DNA of 64,000 nucleotides from Spirochaetales bacterium (GTDB lineage: Bacteria; Spirochaetota; Spirochaetia; Treponematales; UBA12059), in the NCBI GenBank assembly GCA_016928955.1, contig JAFGJV010000033.1, positions 1-64,000 on the forward strand, in the 5' to 3' direction. Each line of letters begins with the position of its first letter. Position 1 is the stretch's first letter. Below are positions 61,787 through 64,000 of this stretch, piece after piece. Below the pieces are notes generated by a model. It saw only the letters and a program-made list of their open reading frames with translations, did not search any database and was not told where the DNA came from. The position numbers and the translations under genes were made by a program.

Positions 61787-64000
61787 TTACTCTTCGGTAT
61801 CGCTCGGAGCTGCGCTGGTTTGTTCCTCGGTACCTGCCTCCGTCCCAGTAGCGTCGCGCAAATTCGGCTCAGCCTCTAGGCTTGCTCCCGCCGGACTGTC
61901 GCCCTCTTCCTCCCGGGCTATACGATCCATGCCAACCACAAAATCGGGCGCGTCTATGTTGACTATCCGGACTCCCTTGGCCGTTTTACCGCACAGCCGG
62001 ACACCTTCGGCCTTGATCTTCAGGGTTTTGCCCAGGCTGGTCATGATCACCACATCGTCGCTTTCACGTATGGATATGGCGCATACCAGGTCGCCGTTCT
62101 CTGGATCGTAGATGCGCTGTCCGCCGGTACCACGCCCGTGTTCGGAGAAGTTGTCGTAGTCAGTGCGCTTGCCATAGCCCGTTTCGCTGATCAACAGCAT
62201 CTGTTCGTTCTCGGCTACTCGGAGCATGGCGCACAGTTCGTCCTCGGCTACCTTCAGGCTGATACCCCTGACGCCTCGGCTTCCCCTGCCCATAACCCGT
62301 ACGGCTTCTTCTTTGATGCGAAGGGCCTGGCCGCGCTTGGTGATCAAGACCACCTCGTTCGAACCGCTGGTCTTGCACGCCGATACCAGCCGGTCGTTTT
62401 CATCCAGATGGATGGCTATGATGCCCCTGGCCTTGGCGTTGACAAATTCCTTGGTCGCCACCTTTTTCACAACACCGCGCAAGGTACCAAGCATCAGGAA
62501 GACGTCGTCGGTAAAGCCCTTGATGTCAACGATGGTGGTGATTTCCTCGTCCGGGCCAATGGCCAGAAGGCTCTTGATATGGGCACCGCGCGCGGCCTTG
62601 CTGGCCTCCGGGATTTCATGCACCTTTTGCCAGTACGCCTTGCCTGCGCTGGTGATGAACATCAGGTAGTCATGGGTATTGGCGATGAATATCTGCTCTA
62701 TGAAATCATCCTCGAGCAAGGCCGCCGAATTGGATCCCTTGCCTCCCCTGCCCTGGTTCTTGTAGGCGCTGGTGGCAACGCGTTTGATGAAGCCCTTGTT
62801 CGATATGAGGATGACCATTTCCTCGCGCTTGATCAAATCCTCTATATTGATAGCCTCAACCTCGTCATGGACGATTTCCGTCCGCCTGGGATCGCCGTAT
62901 TTATCGGCGATGACCCTGGTCTCTTCCTTTATCAATGCCAGGATCTTGGGCGGGTTGGCCAGCAGATCCTTGTAGTAGGCGATCTTGGCGCGGATTTCTT
63001 CCAACTCTGCGCGAAGCTTCTCTATTTCAAGGCTGGTAAGGCGACCCAGACGCATGTCGACGATGGCCTGAGCCTGTATCTCGCTCAGGGCAAAACGCTC
63101 CATTAGGGCTATCTTGGCGGCGTCCACGTTGGCCGACGCCTTGATAATGCGCACTACCTCGTCGATATTCTCGATGGCTATGACCAAGCCTTCCAAGATG
63201 TGGGCGCGTTCCTCCGCCTTGCGAAGCTCGAAGCGCGTCCTCCTTGTGACCACATCCACCCGGTGGTCGACAAAGCACTTGATCAGGTCTTTCAGGGACA
63301 GGAGCTTGGGCCGGCCCCCTACCAGGGCCAGGTTGATGACGCCGAAGGTAGACTGGAGCGGCGTGTGCGCGAACAGGCGGTTGAGGACCAGCTTGGCCAC
63401 GGCGCCGCGCTTCAGTTCGATCACCACGCGCATGCCCTCGCGGTCTGACTCGTCGCGTACGTCCGAGGCCCCGTCCACCACCTTGTCGCGCATCAGCTCG
63501 GCTATCTTGACGATCAGGTTGGCCTTGTTGACGGTATAGGGAATCTCCGTAAAGACGATCTGTTCCCTGCCGCCTTTCAGCGTCTCTATGCTGAACTTGC
63601 CGCGGACGGTCAGCTTGCCTTTTCCGTTTATATACGCTTCCCGTATGCCCCGTTTGCCAAAAATAATGCCGCCGGTCGGGAAATCCGGACCGATCACATA
63701 CTTCATCAGTCCGTCTATGCTGATGTCCGGGTTGTCAATGTAGGCCGCAATGGCATCCGTCACCTCGCCAAGATTATGGGGAGCCATGTTGGTGGCCATG
63801 CCCACGGCGATGCCCGACGACCCATTGACCAGGAGATTCGGGAAGGACGCAGGCAGCACGACGGGTTCCCGCAGGCTCTCGTCGTAGTTGGGCACAAAGT
63901 CCACGGTTTCCTTGTCCAAGTCCGCGAGCATTTCGTCGCCCAGCTTGGACAGCTTGGCTTCCGTATAGCGGCTGGCGGCTGGCGGGTCACCATCCACCGA
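61787..64000 (-). CDS. gyrA: DNA gyrase subunit A (partial, N-terminus beyond right edge)
   Basis: Type II topoisomerase subunit; about 737 codons are visible and the frame is open at base 64000. The first visible residues [17 protein letters not shown] are the active-site region with catalytic Tyr in SRYTE, so roughly the first 110 residues are missing. [15 protein letters not shown] and [17 protein letters not shown] follow. The C-terminal beta-pinwheel starts with the GyrA box QGRGGKG, which separates gyrase from ParC. The tail after about 690 visible codons is acidic and disordered ([12 protein letters not shown] ... PSDTEE). Confidence 0.96.
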   Translation of the reverse strand, partial: SVDGDPPAASRYTEAKLSKLGDEMLADLDKETVDFVPNYDESLREPVVLPASFPNLLVNGSSGIAVGMATNMAPHNLGEVTDAIAAYIDNPDISIDGLMKYVIGPDFPTGGIIFGKRGIREAYINGKGKLTVRGKFSIETLKGGREQIVFTEIPYTVNKANLIVKIAELMRDKVVDGASDVRDESDREGMRVVIELKRGAVAKLVLNRLFAHTPLQSTFGVINLALVGGRPKLLSLKDLIKCFVDHRVDVVTRRTRFELRKAEERAHILEGLVIAIENIDEVVRIIKASANVDAAKIALMERFALSEIQAQAIVDMRLGRLTSLEIEKLRAELEEIRAKIAYYKDLLANPPKILALIKEETRVIADKYGDPRRTEIVHDEVEAINIEDLIKREEMVILISNKGFIKRVATSAYKNQGRGGKGSNSAALLEDDFIEQIFIANTHDYLMFITSAGKAYWQKVHEIPEASKAARGAHIKSLLAIGPDEEITTIVDIKGFTDDVFLMLGTLRGVVKKVATKEFVNAKARGIIAIHLDENDRLVSACKTSGSNEVVLITKRGQALRIKEEAVRVMGRGSRGVRGISLKVAEDELCAMLRVAENEQMLLISETGYGKRTDYDNFSEHGRGTGGQRIYDPENGDLVCAISIRESDDVVIMTSLGKTLKIKAEGVRLCGKTAKGVRIVNIDAPDFVVGMDRIAREEEGDSPAGASLEAEPNLRDATGTEAGTEEQTSAAPSDTEE

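Overview
The window looks like chromosomal DNA of a high-GC (by eye about 60%), diderm, motile, carbohydrate-fermenting bacterium, most probably a free-living spirochaete. This is an inference from several things: many lipoproteins with relaxed lipoboxes, a TolC-type outer-membrane factor, Cache-type chemoreceptors, a Bacillus-like maltodextrin operon, and a receiver/HATPase/cNMP-binding fusion protein. There is no prophage, insertion sequence, CRISPR array or rRNA operon. Almost all DNA is coding, and the very long open frames opposite real genes are high-GC shadows.

Layout. 1-5.3 kb (minus): two tandem methyl-accepting chemotaxis proteins (the first runs off the left edge) and an orphan sensor histidine kinase. 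5.5-8.9 kb (minus): a small membrane protein and an nfeD-floA-membrane-protein operon. 9-22.5 kb: a starch/maltodextrin locus. A cytoplasmic GH13 neopullulanase-type enzyme plus a radical-SAM protein are divergent from malE-malF-malG plus a DUF1189-like membrane protein. Converging on these is an operon of a PfkB sugar kinase, a lipoprotein type I pullulanase and a lipoprotein alpha-amylase. The same 12-bp LacI-type operator lies in both control regions: a perfect copy in the pfkB promoter, and a copy with one mismatched pair where the malE and amylase promoters overlap. A glgX debranching enzyme at 37-39 kb belongs to the same metabolism. 22.6-31 kb: a COG2509 flavoprotein, tRNA-Gly, a YD-like lipoprotein with a DUF2269 protein, an SDR plus CrtI-like flavoprotein pair, a palindromic region made of tRNA 3'-end copies next to tRNA-Ile2(CAT), and the receiver/HATPase/cNMP fusion. 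31-48 kb: DinB and MgtC proteins, the TldD/PmbA pair, a group-2 sigma factor, a SEC-C protein, glgX, fabD-fabG-fabF, an alkyltransferase-like protein, a UPF0158-GNAT fusion, PHP-thyX, and an operon of a COG1839 protein, a beta-hydroxyacid dehydrogenase and a DUF2804 protein. 48-56 kb: a TetR regulator and an RND efflux operon with an unusual lipoprotein gene between the pump and the TolC-like gene. 56-64 kb: an Asp/Glu racemase-like gene with glpK, metK behind a 210-nt structured leader, L-serine dehydratase, a small coiled-coil lipoprotein, and gyrA (running off the right edge).

Points that stand out: (i) two parS sites beside gyrA, one of them the exact centre of a 42-bp perfect palindrome, suggesting the right edge is close to the replication origin; (ii) promoters abutting the start codons of several Shine-Dalgarno-less genes, suggesting leaderless mRNAs; (iii) the shared maltodextrin operators; (iv) the tRNA-derived palindrome; and (v) the signalling fusion at 29393-30715. 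I did not find a clearly new multi-gene defence or mobile system. All functional calls rest on motif recognition by eye, without database searches.
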